From the NCBI GenBank assembly GCA_937889645.1, contig CALBZE010000095.1:1-63441 (forward strand): a stretch of DNA of 63,441 nucleotides, given 5' to 3'. Source of the DNA: an uncultured bacterium. GTDB taxonomy: Bacteria > Gemmatimonadota > Gemmatimonadetes > Longimicrobiales > RSA9. The translations under genes and the position numbers were made by a program. Positions 8,368-17,456 of the stretch are shown piece by piece; positions within the stretch are counted from its first letter, which is position 1; each line of letters opens with the position of its first letter. The notes beneath the pieces were generated by a model that saw only the letters and a program-made list of their open reading frames with translations, made no database searches and was not told where the DNA came from.

Positions 8368-10728
8368 ATGGACGGGCAGGAGCGCAGGGACGCCGTGGAA
8401 TCCGTTCGCCTCCAGGTCGCGAGCGCCAAGCCGCAGGACGTGGGGCGCGGCGTGGCGCGCGTCGACCAGGCGGCGCTCTCGCAGCTTGGCCTTCGCGAGG
8501 GCGAGATCATCGAGATCGTCGGCAAGCGGAGCACCGCCGCGCTCGCGGTGCCGCCGTACGCCGAGGACGAGGGGCTCCGCATCATCCGCCTCGATGGGCT
8601 CGAGCGCGCGAACGCCGACGTCGGGATCGGCGACTCCGTCGAGATCCGGCGCGCCGAGGTGCGCCCGGCCCGCCGCATCGAACTCGCGCCCGCGCAGAAG
8701 AACGTGCGGCTCACCGGCTCGGGCGAGATGCTCCGTCGCACGTTCCTCGGCCGGCCGCTCGTCGCGGGCGACGTCGTCTCGACCTCCGTCTACCGCCGCG
8801 CGGCGATGGGCCCCGAGATGGGGATGTTCCCCGAGGACATCTTCCGCATGTTCTTCGAGCAGCCGGCGTTCGGGCTCCAGGAGATCAGGCTGCGTGTGGT
8901 TTCGACGCAGCCGAAGGGGATCGTGCAGGTTTCGGAGGACACCGAGATCGAGCTGCTCCCCGAGTATGTGGAGGCGGCGGAGCTGCAGCGTCGCGCGGAC
9001 GTGACGTACGACGACGTCGGCGGGCTCGGCGACACGATCCAGCAGGTCCGCGAGATGATCGAGCTCCCGCTCAAGCACCCGGAGCTCTTCGCGCGCCTGG
9101 GGATCGATCCGCCCAAGGGCGTGCTGCTCCACGGCCCGCCGGGCACCGGCAAAACGCTCCTCGCCCGCGCCGTCGCGAACGAGGCCGATGCATCGTTCTT
9201 CCACATCGCCGGCCCGGAGATCATGGGCCGCTTCTACGGCGAGTCCGAGCAGCGGCTGCGCGAGATCTTCCAGCAGGCGCAGCAGCAGGCGCCGTCGATC
9301 ATCTTCATCGACGAGATCGACTCGATCGCGCCGAAGCGCGAGGAGGTCACGGGCGAGGTCGAGCGGCGGGTCGTCGCCCAGCTTCTCACGCTGATGGACG
9401 GGCTCGAGCCGCGGCAGAACGTCGTCGTGATCGGCGCGACCAACCGGATCGACGCGGTCGACGAAGCGCTACGGCGCCCCGGGCGCTTCGACCGCGAGAT
9501 CGTGGTCGGCGTCCCGGACCAGGAGGGCCGGCGCGAGATCCTCGCGATCCACACCCGCGGGATGCCGCTGGCCGAGGACGTCGACCTGGACGACCTCGCG
9601 CGCACGACCTACGGCTTCGTCGGCGCGGACCTGTCCGCGCTCGCCCGCGAGGCGGCGATCGAGACGCTGCGGCGCAACCTGCCGGACATCAACCTGGAGG
9701 AGGGCGAGATCCCGCCGGAGGTGCTGGAGCGGCTGCAGGTCACCGCGCGGGACTTCGAGAACGCGATGCGGCGCGTCCAGCCGTCGGCGCTGCGCGAGAT
9801 CATGATCCAGGTCCCGAACGTGCGCTGGGACGACGTCGGCGGGCTCGACGAGGCGAAGCGGCTGCTCCGTGAGGGCGTCGAGCTGCCGCTCAAGCACCCC
9901 GAGGCGTTCCGGCGGCTCGGGATCCGGCCGGCCAAGGGGTTCCTCCTCTTCGGCCCGCCCGGCACCGGGAAGACGCTTCTGGCCAAAGCCGTGGCGAGGG
10001 AGTCCGAGGCAAACTTCATCGCCACCAAGTCCAGCGACCTGCTTTCGAAGTGGTACGGCGAGTCGGAGCGGCAGGTCAGCCGCCTCTTCCAGCGGGCGCG
10101 GCAGGTCGCGCCGACGGTCATCTTCATCGATGAGGTCGAGTCGCTCGCGCCGCAGCGCGGCGGCGGGCTCGGCGAGCCGGCGGTCACCGAGCGCGTCGTG
10201 AACACGCTCCTCTCCGAGATGGACGGCCTCGAGGAGCTCGAGGGCGTGGTCGTGATCGGCGCGACGAACCGCCCGACGCTGATCGACCCCGCGCTGCTGC
10301 GCCCCGGCCGCTTCGACGAGCTGGTCTACGTCCCCGTCCCCGACCGCGACGGCCGGCTCACGATCCTCAGGATCCACACCGCCGACATGCCGCTCGGCGA
10401 CGACGTCGACCTCGAGGCGCTGGCCGACCGGACCGAGGGTTACACCGGCGCGGACCTCGAGGACCTGGTCCGCCGCGCGGGGATGCAGGCGCTGCGCGTC
10501 GATCTCGAGGCGACGGAGGTCCCGATGCGCTACTTCGAGCGCGCGCTCGAGGAGGTCCGCGCCTCCGTCCCGCCCGAGACGGAACGCGAGTACGAGCGGC
10601 TCGCCGAGGAGCTGAAGCGCCGGGCGAACGAGCCGCGGCGGATCGGGTTCGAAGTGGGCGGCGGAACCCGGCGGCGCGGCGAGGAGGAGGGCGAGGCGGG
10701 AGGCGGGGAGAAGATGGCGGCGGACTAG
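8368..10728 (+). CDS. CDC48/VAT-type double AAA+ ATPase
   Basis: A hexameric unfoldase of the p97/VAT family, 786 residues, cytoplasmic. The N-domain (about 10-210) is the CDC48 double-psi barrel type. D1 has Walker A GPPGTGKT near residue 256 and Walker B IIFIDEIDS; D2 has Walker A GPPGTGKT near 529 and Walker B VIFIDEVES. Arginine-finger regions (RRPGRFDRE, LRPGRFDEL) follow in each. Conserved D1 and D2 catalytic residues look intact. The ATG is chosen over earlier starts because GAGGAGGA at 8353-8360 precedes it. This family is archaeal/eukaryotic in most textbooks but occurs in some bacteria; no proteasome or adaptor gene is adjacent. Convergent with greA. Confidence 0.93.
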   Translation: MDGQERRDAVESVRLQVASAKPQDVGRGVARVDQAALSQLGLREGEIIEIVGKRSTAALAVPPYAEDEGLRIIRLDGLERANADVGIGDSVEIRRAEVRPARRIELAPAQKNVRLTGSGEMLRRTFLGRPLVAGDVVSTSVYRRAAMGPEMGMFPEDIFRMFFEQPAFGLQEIRLRVVSTQPKGIVQVSEDTEIELLPEYVEAAELQRRADVTYDDVGGLGDTIQQVREMIELPLKHPELFARLGIDPPKGVLLHGPPGTGKTLLARAVANEADASFFHIAGPEIMGRFYGESEQRLREIFQQAQQQAPSIIFIDEIDSIAPKREEVTGEVERRVVAQLLTLMDGLEPRQNVVVIGATNRIDAVDEALRRPGRFDREIVVGVPDQEGRREILAIHTRGMPLAEDVDLDDLARTTYGFVGADLSALAREAAIETLRRNLPDINLEEGEIPPEVLERLQVTARDFENAMRRVQPSALREIMIQVPNVRWDDVGGLDEAKRLLREGVELPLKHPEAFRRLGIRPAKGFLLFGPPGTGKTLLAKAVARESEANFIATKSSDLLSKWYGESERQVSRLFQRARQVAPTVIFIDEVESLAPQRGGGLGEPAVTERVVNTLLSEMDGLEELEGVVVIGATNRPTLIDPALLRPGRFDELVYVPVPDRDGRLTILRIHTADMPLGDDVDLEALADRTEGYTGADLEDLVRRAGMQALRVDLEATEVPMRYFERALEEVRASVPPETEREYERLAEELKRRANEPRRIGFEVGGGTRRRGEEEGEAGGGEKMAAD

Positions 10729-10772
10729 TGCGACGACGATGGGCCGGTGCGAACCGGCACGCTGCACACAAA

Positions 10773-10804
10773 GACGCGGGGCGGCGCATGCGCCGCCCCG
10801 CGTC
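10773..10804. terminator. 32-bp perfect palindrome between convergent genes
   Basis: The arms GACGCGGGGCGGCGCA and TGCGCCGCCCCGCGTC are exact reverse complements with no loop. It lies between the ends of the CDC48 gene and greA and probably terminates both. Confidence 0.8.
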
Positions 10805-10833
10805 CCTCCACCGGCTCTTTCCGGGAGCGCGGC

Positions 10834-11325
10834 TCAACCCGCGCTCCCCTCGCCCTTCACCATCTGCGGCAGCGTCGTGAGCTCCAGGACCTGGAACCGC
10901 CGCACCCCGGCCGGGAGCTGGATCTCGACCGTGTCCCCGACCTTCGCGCCCATGAGCCCCCGGCCCAGCGGGCTCGACATCGAGATGTGCCCCGCGTCGA
11001 GGTCCATGTAGTCGCCTGCGACGATCGTGTACGTGAACTCGTCGCCCGTGTCCACGTTCTTCACCGTGAGCCGCGAGCCGAACCCGACGCGGTCTTCGGG
11101 GATCGCGTTCACGTCGATCTTCGACAGCTCGTGCAGCCGCTGCGTCAGGTGGTTGATCCGCGCCTGCACGAACTTCTGCCGGTCGAGCGCCGAGTGGTAC
11201 TCCGCGTTCTCCCGCAGGTCCCCGAGCTCGACGGCCTTCTGGATCGCCTTGGGCAGCGTGACGTTCAGCTCGTGCCCGAGCCGCTCGAGCTCTTCGGATA
11301 TCTTGGCCTTGATCTCTTCGAGCAT
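10834..11325 (-). CDS. greA: Transcription elongation factor GreA
   Basis: GreA enters the RNA polymerase secondary channel and stimulates cleavage of backtracked transcripts. The 163 residues match the family length. The N-terminal coiled coil contains the tip motif LRENAEYHSA (near residues 37-46) with the acidic residues needed for activity. The C-terminal FKBP-like domain ends in a typical IQLPAGVRRFQVLEL segment. The ATG is preceded by GGAGG (AACCGGAGGTCGTCC). It is transcribed alone toward the CDC48 gene. Confidence 0.96.
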   Translation of the reverse strand: MLEEIKAKISEELERLGHELNVTLPKAIQKAVELGDLRENAEYHSALDRQKFVQARINHLTQRLHELSKIDVNAIPEDRVGFGSRLTVKNVDTGDEFTYTIVAGDYMDLDAGHISMSSPLGRGLMGAKVGDTVEIQLPAGVRRFQVLELTTLPQMVKGEGSAG

Positions 11326-11678
11326 GGACGACCTCCGGTTCTCCCCATCACGTCGCCCGATCGCCTCCCGACGCCGTGGACGACGGCGACAATAAAAGCG
11401 ACGGCCCCCCGGCGCCGACTCGCCAGGCGCCGCAGGGCCGAAGCCATGATTGATCCTGCCGTTAAGATAGCGCTTCCATCACGGAAAAGGGAGCCCTTCG
11501 TTCCTCGGGAGGATCGGCGCTCGGCCGCTACATAGCGCTGATCGACGGACCGAACCGGCCACCGCCCTGGTTCAGCTCGAGAACGGCGCCGAACACCGCC
11601 GCGCGGCGGATCACACGCGCCATTCGCGCCCGCGGACGCCGAGAACGCTGCACACCGTTCATCGTCCCGGTGACAGGG
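11326..11678. other. Intergenic region, nothing recognised
   Basis: About 350 bases upstream of greA, holding its presumed promoter. No coding frame with a family match, tRNA fold or clear repeat was seen. Confidence 0.5.
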
Positions 11679-11975
11679 TCACCAAACCTCGACTTCGTAG
11701 CTGGCCCACCTCACGAATGAGCCGCCCTCGTTGCGAAGCCCCAGTACGGTGTTGTGCTCGCTTCCCGCCTCCTCGAGCAACGCCACGACCAGGTCCGGGT
11801 CGCCGTCGCCATCCAGATCGCCGAGCACGATCAGCGCCGACTGGATTGCCCGGTTGTGGCGCGGCGGGTCGTAAGCCGCGAAGCCCGCGGTCAATGCGAC
11901 GAGCGCCGCGCCGGCGAGCGCGTGCGCGGCTCGGAGCCGGGCGCGCCGGGGGTGCACCGGATCGTTGCTTTGCAT
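11679..11975 (-). CDS. Small secreted FG-GAP/VCBS-repeat protein
   Basis: A 98-residue protein with a basic N-terminus and a hydrophobic signal segment (about residues 17-33, ALAGAALVALTAGFA). One FG-GAP-type calcium-binding motif follows, LGDLDGDGDPDLVVALLEE near residues 49-67, and a C-terminal strand region. The chosen ATG has AAGGA upstream; an earlier GTG at 12041 would add a signal-less basic tail. It is much shorter than usual FG-GAP proteins, so it may be a fragment or a single-blade protein. It shares the repeat type with the gene at 12722-14501. Confidence 0.6.
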   Translation of the reverse strand: MQSNDPVHPRRARLRAAHALAGAALVALTAGFAAYDPPRHNRAIQSALIVLGDLDGDGDPDLVVALLEEAGSEHNTVLGLRNEGGSFVRWASYEVEVW

Positions 11976-12436
11976 GCTATCGTCCTTCGCCAGAGGTCGA
12001 AGCCGTGATGAGTTGTTGCGTTTCCGCCCGATCCCGGTCACGCTCTGGAAGATCCGAAAAGCGGCGAACCGGCCCCCCCTTCGTTGGCGTCGACTCCCAC
12101 GTTGTAGGGACCCATGGATACGCCGAGGTTTGGCTCAGGTCGCATCAGATCGTGTTCACTCCGAAGAGGGCGCGACGGCGCTTTCGTTGGCCGTGTCGAA
12201 GCGCCGCAGCGCGTCATGCGTGTGCGATGCGGCCGCAAAGACTACTGCGAACGGTCGACTGGCTCTTACGTGCGATCGACGTGGCCTTACTCGGCAGCGC
12301 GGGGGCGGCGGTATCGTGGACGAACCGAGGGGAGGCGCAGCGGGTCGGCCGACGACGCGGCAGGCCGCCGGGGCCCCGCGGGGCCCCGGAAACCGGCCGA
12401 CTTACGATCATCGGCGCGGGACGCACCGGGGCAGGC
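11976..12436. other. Intergenic region, nothing recognised
   Basis: About 460 bases between two short minus-strand genes. Several open frames cross it on both strands, but none shows a domain, signal peptide or good ribosome site. Confidence 0.5.
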
Positions 12437-12631
12437 TCACAAGGGGATCACGATGGTCATCTGGAGCGTCCTCGCGCTCCAGGCGCCCATCCGCTCGAGG
12501 GCGGGCGTCACGTACGCCTGGCGCGCGGCGCCGTGCGCCTCGTCGGCCGCAGGGCGCGACGGACGGATCCCCAAGTCGGCACCGGCGTCAGATCCGGATG
12601 GCTGGCTCGCAAGGTTCATCGGCTCGTTCAT
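12437..12631 (-). CDS. Orphan peptide with a lasso-type leader motif
   Basis: A 64-residue peptide starting MNEPMNLASQ. Its C-terminal part reads YVTPALERMGAWSART, which fits the leader pattern Y-x2-P-x-L-x3-G-x5-T of lasso-peptide precursors, with the threonine at the expected spacing. Only nine residues follow the threonine, ending in a hydrophobic TIVIPL, so a normal 15-20 residue lasso core is missing. No B1/B2 protease or cyclase gene lies nearby. It may be a degenerate or divergent member of the family of leader-containing proteins. A purine-rich GAGGGG lies close before the ATG. Confidence 0.45.
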   Translation of the reverse strand: MNEPMNLASQPSGSDAGADLGIRPSRPAADEAHGAARQAYVTPALERMGAWSARTLQMTIVIPL

Positions 12632-12721
12632 GGTCCCCTCGTTCAGAGATCGGTGCAGTCCGCGAGTCAAATGTAATCGTCGGTTGTCGCGACCGACACG
12701 GCCCCGGCCACGACGATCGCC

Positions 12722-14501
12722 TCATTTGTTCAGGTACACCGAGACGGTGTGGGACGGGGTCAGGAAGCCGGCACTGTTCACCACGACGATGTCCAGGTCG
12801 CCATCCCCGTCCATATCGCCCAGCGTAACGGAGTACGAGGAGATCTCCTCGCCGAAGGTGGCATGCGAGCCGAAGCTCCCATCACCCTGGTTGAGCAACA
12901 CCGAGATGTTGCCGGAAATTTCGTTCGCCGCGACCACGTCCAGGTGCCCGTCCCCGTCCCTGTCGCCCAACGCGAGCGACCAGGGCGTCGTGGGATAGCC
13001 GATTGGTACTGTAACCAGGGTATACGTCGTGTCGACGACGAAACTCCCGGGGCCGCCCGTCGTCGCCACGCGGTAGCGGATCACCTGGGGAGGGTGCACC
13101 GGACACTCCACGAGCTCCTGCCCGATCACCACCTCCACCTCCTCGCCCGGGAAGAAGGCCGCCGGGGACGTCGTCAGCCGGGTCGTACCGTCCCCGTCGA
13201 TCGAGCCGCCCGGGAAGTGCGGTCCGCTCTGCGTGCCGCGTACGGAGAACGCGTTCTGCGATACCACTTCCATTGGCACGTCGGCGGTCACCTCGAGTTG
13301 CGCGTTCCGCCCGATGAAGCTCGCACTCCCGTCCAACGCATACGGGTCCGGCGAGATCGATATCGAGGTCGGCGGCCGGGCGTTCACGAGGTATTGCGTC
13401 GGGCTCGCCAGGGGACCCGCAGTGCGCAGGCTGCAGATCTGCCGGGTCGCGTTCCCGGCGCGGAACAACCTGCCGGCGAGCACCGTCGCCTTGTCGGCCC
13501 CGAGCGACGCCGCCCGCGCCGCGAACGCCTCGCGTCCCGCCAGGGTCTGCTCCACGAGCGACTGCGTGATCTTGACCTCGTTGTCGTCCACGGCGAGGAA
13601 GAGGATGCTCACCGTGAAGGGGTCGTCGGCCGGCGTCGCCTGTAGCGGCACCCTGTAGGCGAAGGTCACGATCCCGTCGAACTGCTCCGGCTCCGGGTTC
13701 GCCGGCAGCTCGCGCGTGGTCGTGCTCCCCCTGCGGCGCACCACGAAGCCGTAGGGGAAGACATCCTCGATCCCCTCTCCCGCCAGCGCGCCGATCGCGT
13801 CCGCTTCCTCCTCCGTCAGCGCCTGCAGGACGTCGGGATTGATCGGAAAGATCGAATCCGTCGTCGCGTCCTTGGCCACGGCGCCCGTGGGCATGAGCTG
13901 GGCGGCGAGCTCCTCCGCGGCATCACCGCCGTCGAAGCGCAGGAGTTTGGAGATCGGGGTGTGGTGGAGCGTCGTGGTCGTGCTCACCGCGTAGAACGTC
14001 AGGTTCTTGCGCGGCGTGTCGTACGGCGTGCCGTTCTTCTGCGCGTTCCGCACCCGGTAGGTGGCGTAGAGATAGCGATGGCCGCCACCGCCACGCTCAC
14101 CTTCGGTGAAGGTGCCCGTCGAGAGCAGCTCGAGCTGGATGGTGCCATCGCCGCCGCCATCGGTCTGGGCGGGAAGGTCGAAATCCTGAGGCGCGAGGCC
14201 GCCCGCCGCGCCGCTGCTTGCAATGGCGCGCAGCCGCTCCAGTTCGGCGACGGTCGGCGCGCTCAACGCGCTCGACGTCACCTGCCCCGTGCCGAGCCCC
14301 CGAGATCGTGATCTCGACCACCCCGAGCGGGCGCGGCGGCATACGGCCTTCTCCTCCGCCGCGGGCGCTCGGCCTCGTGGGCTCGTCCGCACAGGCGGCA
14401 AGCCCGAGAGTGAGCGCAAAGAGAGGGGGAAATACGAACGCCGGCCGTGCCTCCGGACGGCCGACTCCGACTGGGCGACGTCGCCCACGGATCCACCGCA
14501 T
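12722..14501 (-). pseudogene. FG-GAP lipoprotein gene with an apparent frameshift
   Basis: A secreted protein of about 592 residues if repaired. The beginning (from ATG 14501, preceded by GGAGG) is a lipoprotein signal ending LGLAAC. It continues as PRPLGVVEITISG, a common opening strand. At the C5 run 14297-14301 the frame breaks: removing one base joins ITISG to LGTGQVTSSALSAPTVAELERL, the remainder of the gene. The body has beta-rich domains; the last 90 residues hold two FG-GAP motifs (LGDRDGDGHLDVV, LGDMDGDGDLDIV) and the frame ends at 12722. Either a homopolymer sequencing error or a true inactivation explains it. The rest of the frame is intact, which argues for an error or very recent loss. 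Confidence 0.65.
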
Positions 14502-14616
14502 GGGACCTCCGACTTGGACTTGGGAGTTCGAATGCGCGGACGGAGATCCTGCGGCCGTCCGTGACTCGAGCTCAACGATTCACGACGACAACAGCGGCAA
14601 GCGTGAGACCGAAGGC

Positions 14617-14653
14617 AAACAACTGGCGCAAAAGGTAAACAACTGGCGCAAAA
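14617..14653. repeat. 17-bp direct repeat at a 20-bp spacing
   Basis: AAACAACTGGCGCAAAA occurs at 14617-14633 and 14637-14653, about 115 bases upstream of the minus-strand FG-GAP gene. The two-turn spacing suggests a possible operator for a dimeric or tandemly binding regulator. That role is inferred. Confidence 0.7.
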
Positions 14654-14701
14654 CGCGAAACGGGTCCGATGCGCCGGGATCGGGAACCCGTCCTCGGCCG
14701 G

Positions 14702-14736
14702 GAAAAACGAAAGAGCCGGCGCGTCAGCGCGCCGGC
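14702..14736 (-). terminator. Rho-independent terminator of the aminopeptidase gene
   Basis: On the minus strand a 9-bp GC stem (GCCGGCGCG with CGCGCCGGC, 14715-14736) overlapping the stop codon is followed by TCTTTCGTTTTTCC. Confidence 0.85.
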
Positions 14737-17321
14737 GATCCGTTGGCCGCGTGGAGCAGCTTTTCTGCGCGGAACAGCGGATCCGCGGATTGGAGCAGCT
14801 TCCCTCGCAACCGCGGCGGCAGATCCGTATTCGCCTCGAGGAACTCGCGCACGATCGCCGCGACGGCGGGGGAAGAGTGCCCGCCGAGCGTCGCATCGAG
14901 CCAGCGCTGGGGGAAGAAGATGTCGCCCGTGCGGCGTATCTCCTCGAGCAGCTCGAGGCTGGGCCGCACGTAGCGTTCGGCGTGCGCCGCGCGGAGGGGA
15001 TGGTTCAGGTACGACACGGCGGTCAGCACCCACGCCTCTCGGCGTCTGTTCTCCGGGTCGGCGAGCGAGGCGAAGAACGAGTCGCGCACGGCGGTGTCCG
15101 CCGACAGCGCGGGGATCAGGAATTCGAAACGTGCGTGGCGGTCGGGGTTCTCGATCCGCGCGAGCTGGGCATCGAGGACGTCGCTCCACCCCTCGACCTC
15201 GCGGACGGCGAGCTCGAGCGCGAGGGTCGTGTAGTCGCTCTCGTCGAGCGTGACGCCGGGGACCGCCTCGTCGCCGCGCCAGATGCGGAGCAGCCGCCGG
15301 ACGCCCGCCGGGGTGAGCGCGACGTCGCGGTACGCCCGGAAGAAGAGCGACTTGCGGCTGGCCGTGCCGGCGCGCTCGAGGTGGCGCCAGAGGAGCGCCT
15401 CGACCTCGGGCGCGCGGCGCGTCCGGTCGACGGGCGAGAGGAAACGCCAGTACGCGGTCGTCAGGTCGGCGACGATGCGCTGGACGTTCAGCTCGTCGCC
15501 CTCGGTCTCGAGAGCGCGCGCGGCCAGGTCGATCAGCTCGCCGGGCGGGACGAGCCCCTCGAGCATCGCATCCCACAGGGTGATCCATGCGACGCCGCGC
15601 ACGAGCGGGTCGCGGATCGCCGGGAGGTGGCGCAGCAGATGGCGCAGCGAGCGGGCGTCGAGGAGGAAGAGACCGTAGCCGACGCCGCGGCCGTCGGCGA
15701 GGACGAAGTCGGGCGCAGGTAGGCCGGCCGCCTCGGCGACGTCGACCTCGGGGCCGTCGAGCTGCACGGCGATCGTGCGCACCGTGTCGGGATAGGCGAG
15801 GAGCACGTCGAGCCGCTGGCTCCAGACTCTCCCCTGGCCGCGAGGGTCGGACTGCGTGAGGCGGAGCGACGCGATGCGCCCGTCCTGGATGTCGAGCAGC
15901 GTCGCGACGGTCGGCCGGCCTGGCTCCTCGACCCAGACCGCGCTCCACGCCATCAGGTCCTCCGGCGTCCGGCTGTCGAGGATCTCGATCAACTGCGGCC
16001 ACGTCGCGTTCGCGTACGCATACGTGCGCAGGTACTCCCGCAGCCCGTCCCGGAACGCATCCTCGCCCACGATCCGCTCGAGCTGCCGCATCACGATCGG
16101 CGCCTTCTGGTAGATGATCGGGCCGTAGAGCGACGCCGCGTCGTTCAGGTTCTCGAGCTCCTGGCGGATCGGGTTCGCGCCCTCGGTCCGGTCGACGCCG
16201 TACGCCAGCGGGTGGTGCGCGAGGAGGAAGCGCAGCTCGTGGTCGATCTCCGGGAACGAAGGATTCACGATCTTCGCGGCCATGAAGTTCGCGAAGACCT
16301 CCTTCGTCCAGACGTCGTCGAACCAGTCCATGGTGACGAGGTCGCCGAACCACATGTGCGCGGTCTCGTGGGCGATGAGGCTCGCGCGCCCGAGCCGCTG
16401 CGCCTGCGTGGCCGAGGCCTCGAGCAGCATCGACGACGCGTTGTAGAACACCGCGCCGGGGTGCTCCATCCCGCCGAACTGGAAGGCGGGGATCAGGACG
16501 AAGTCGAACTTGTCGAACGGGTACGGGATTGCGGTGTAGCGCTCGAGCCAGGCGAGGGCGGCGGCTTGGAGGTCGAAGATCTCGTCGCGGTTGCGCGCGA
16601 CCTTCTGCTCGTCCGTCTCCCGGTGGTACATGTTCAGCTCGCGGCCGCCGCGCACCGCCGTCTCGACCTGGAAGTCGCCCGCGGCGAACGTGAACAGGTA
16701 GGTGCTGATCGGCCGGGTCTCGGCGAAGCGGAGGACGGCGCGGTCGGCGGAGACGTCGCGGCGCTCGAGCTTGCCGTTCGAGACCGCGCGCCACGCGGCC
16801 GGGATCTCGAGCGTCAGCCGGTAGCGCGCCTTGAGGTTCGGCTGGTCGAAGCTCGGAAACGCCTGCGACGCGCGGTCGGGGACGAAGAGCGCGTAGAGGA
16901 AGTCGTCGCCCCGGTTGAGCGGCTCGTCGCCGGCGGTGAATTCGATGTCGAGGTGGTTCTCACCCTCCCGCAGCGCCTCCGGCGGCAGGACGATGTGGCC
17001 GTTGACGACGTCGTAATCGACCGCGTACTCGCCCACGCGGACGGCCGCAATCCGGTCCGGCGGCTGGCGGAAATCGAGGACGAGCGGCGACTCCGCGTCG
17101 CTCAGCCGCAGCCGGATCCGGACGCGCCCCTGGATCGGCTCCGTCCGCTGCTCGGGGATCGAGAGCCGCAGGTCGTAGCGCAGGTCGGAGATCGTCCCGG
17201 CCCGGTGGCGGGCGAGCTCCCAGGAGACGCCCGGCGAAAGGTCGGGCTCGACTGGTCGATCACCTGGCGCAGGGAGCCACGCTGCCGCGGCGCCCAACGC
17301 CAGGGCGAAGATCGGGATCAT
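14724..17321 (-). CDS. Secreted M1-family metallo-aminopeptidase
   Basis: An 865-residue zinc exopeptidase that removes N-terminal residues from peptides; probably periplasmic or membrane-linked, since the N-terminus MIPIFALALGAAAAWL is a signal peptide. The N-terminal beta domain (about 40-225) precedes the catalytic domain. Zinc motif HETAH is at 318-322 with the third ligand Glu at 341 (18 residues later). The substrate-anchoring motif is GGMEH at 283-287 instead of the usual GAMEN. A long helical C-terminal domain follows. Longer upstream frames lack signal-peptide features. A good terminator overlaps the stop. The gene is divergent from the universal stress protein gene. Confidence 0.92.
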   Translation of the reverse strand: MIPIFALALGAAAAWLPAPGDRPVEPDLSPGVSWELARHRAGTISDLRYDLRLSIPEQRTEPIQGRVRIRLRLSDAESPLVLDFRQPPDRIAAVRVGEYAVDYDVVNGHIVLPPEALREGENHLDIEFTAGDEPLNRGDDFLYALFVPDRASQAFPSFDQPNLKARYRLTLEIPAAWRAVSNGKLERRDVSADRAVLRFAETRPISTYLFTFAAGDFQVETAVRGGRELNMYHRETDEQKVARNRDEIFDLQAAALAWLERYTAIPYPFDKFDFVLIPAFQFGGMEHPGAVFYNASSMLLEASATQAQRLGRASLIAHETAHMWFGDLVTMDWFDDVWTKEVFANFMAAKIVNPSFPEIDHELRFLLAHHPLAYGVDRTEGANPIRQELENLNDAASLYGPIIYQKAPIVMRQLERIVGEDAFRDGLREYLRTYAYANATWPQLIEILDSRTPEDLMAWSAVWVEEPGRPTVATLLDIQDGRIASLRLTQSDPRGQGRVWSQRLDVLLAYPDTVRTIAVQLDGPEVDVAEAAGLPAPDFVLADGRGVGYGLFLLDARSLRHLLRHLPAIRDPLVRGVAWITLWDAMLEGLVPPGELIDLAARALETEGDELNVQRIVADLTTAYWRFLSPVDRTRRAPEVEALLWRHLERAGTASRKSLFFRAYRDVALTPAGVRRLLRIWRGDEAVPGVTLDESDYTTLALELAVREVEGWSDVLDAQLARIENPDRHARFEFLIPALSADTAVRDSFFASLADPENRRREAWVLTAVSYLNHPLRAAHAERYVRPSLELLEEIRRTGDIFFPQRWLDATLGGHSSPAVAAIVREFLEANTDLPPRLRGKLLQSADPLFRAEKLLHAANGSPAR

Positions 17322-17456
17322 GCCATCGTGCAAGAATGGGAATTTTCGGTATAGCCCGAAGAAAATGGGCGAATGGGTCGCGGGATGCAACGTTCTTGGC
17401 GCGGCGCGGCACCCCTTGTGCGACGCTGATCCTGCGCACAGCGCGCGGGAGGCCGC

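Noticed and set aside
12437..12721. A full lasso-peptide cluster
   Set aside because: No B1/B2 or cyclase genes are within view; only the leader-type peptide is present.
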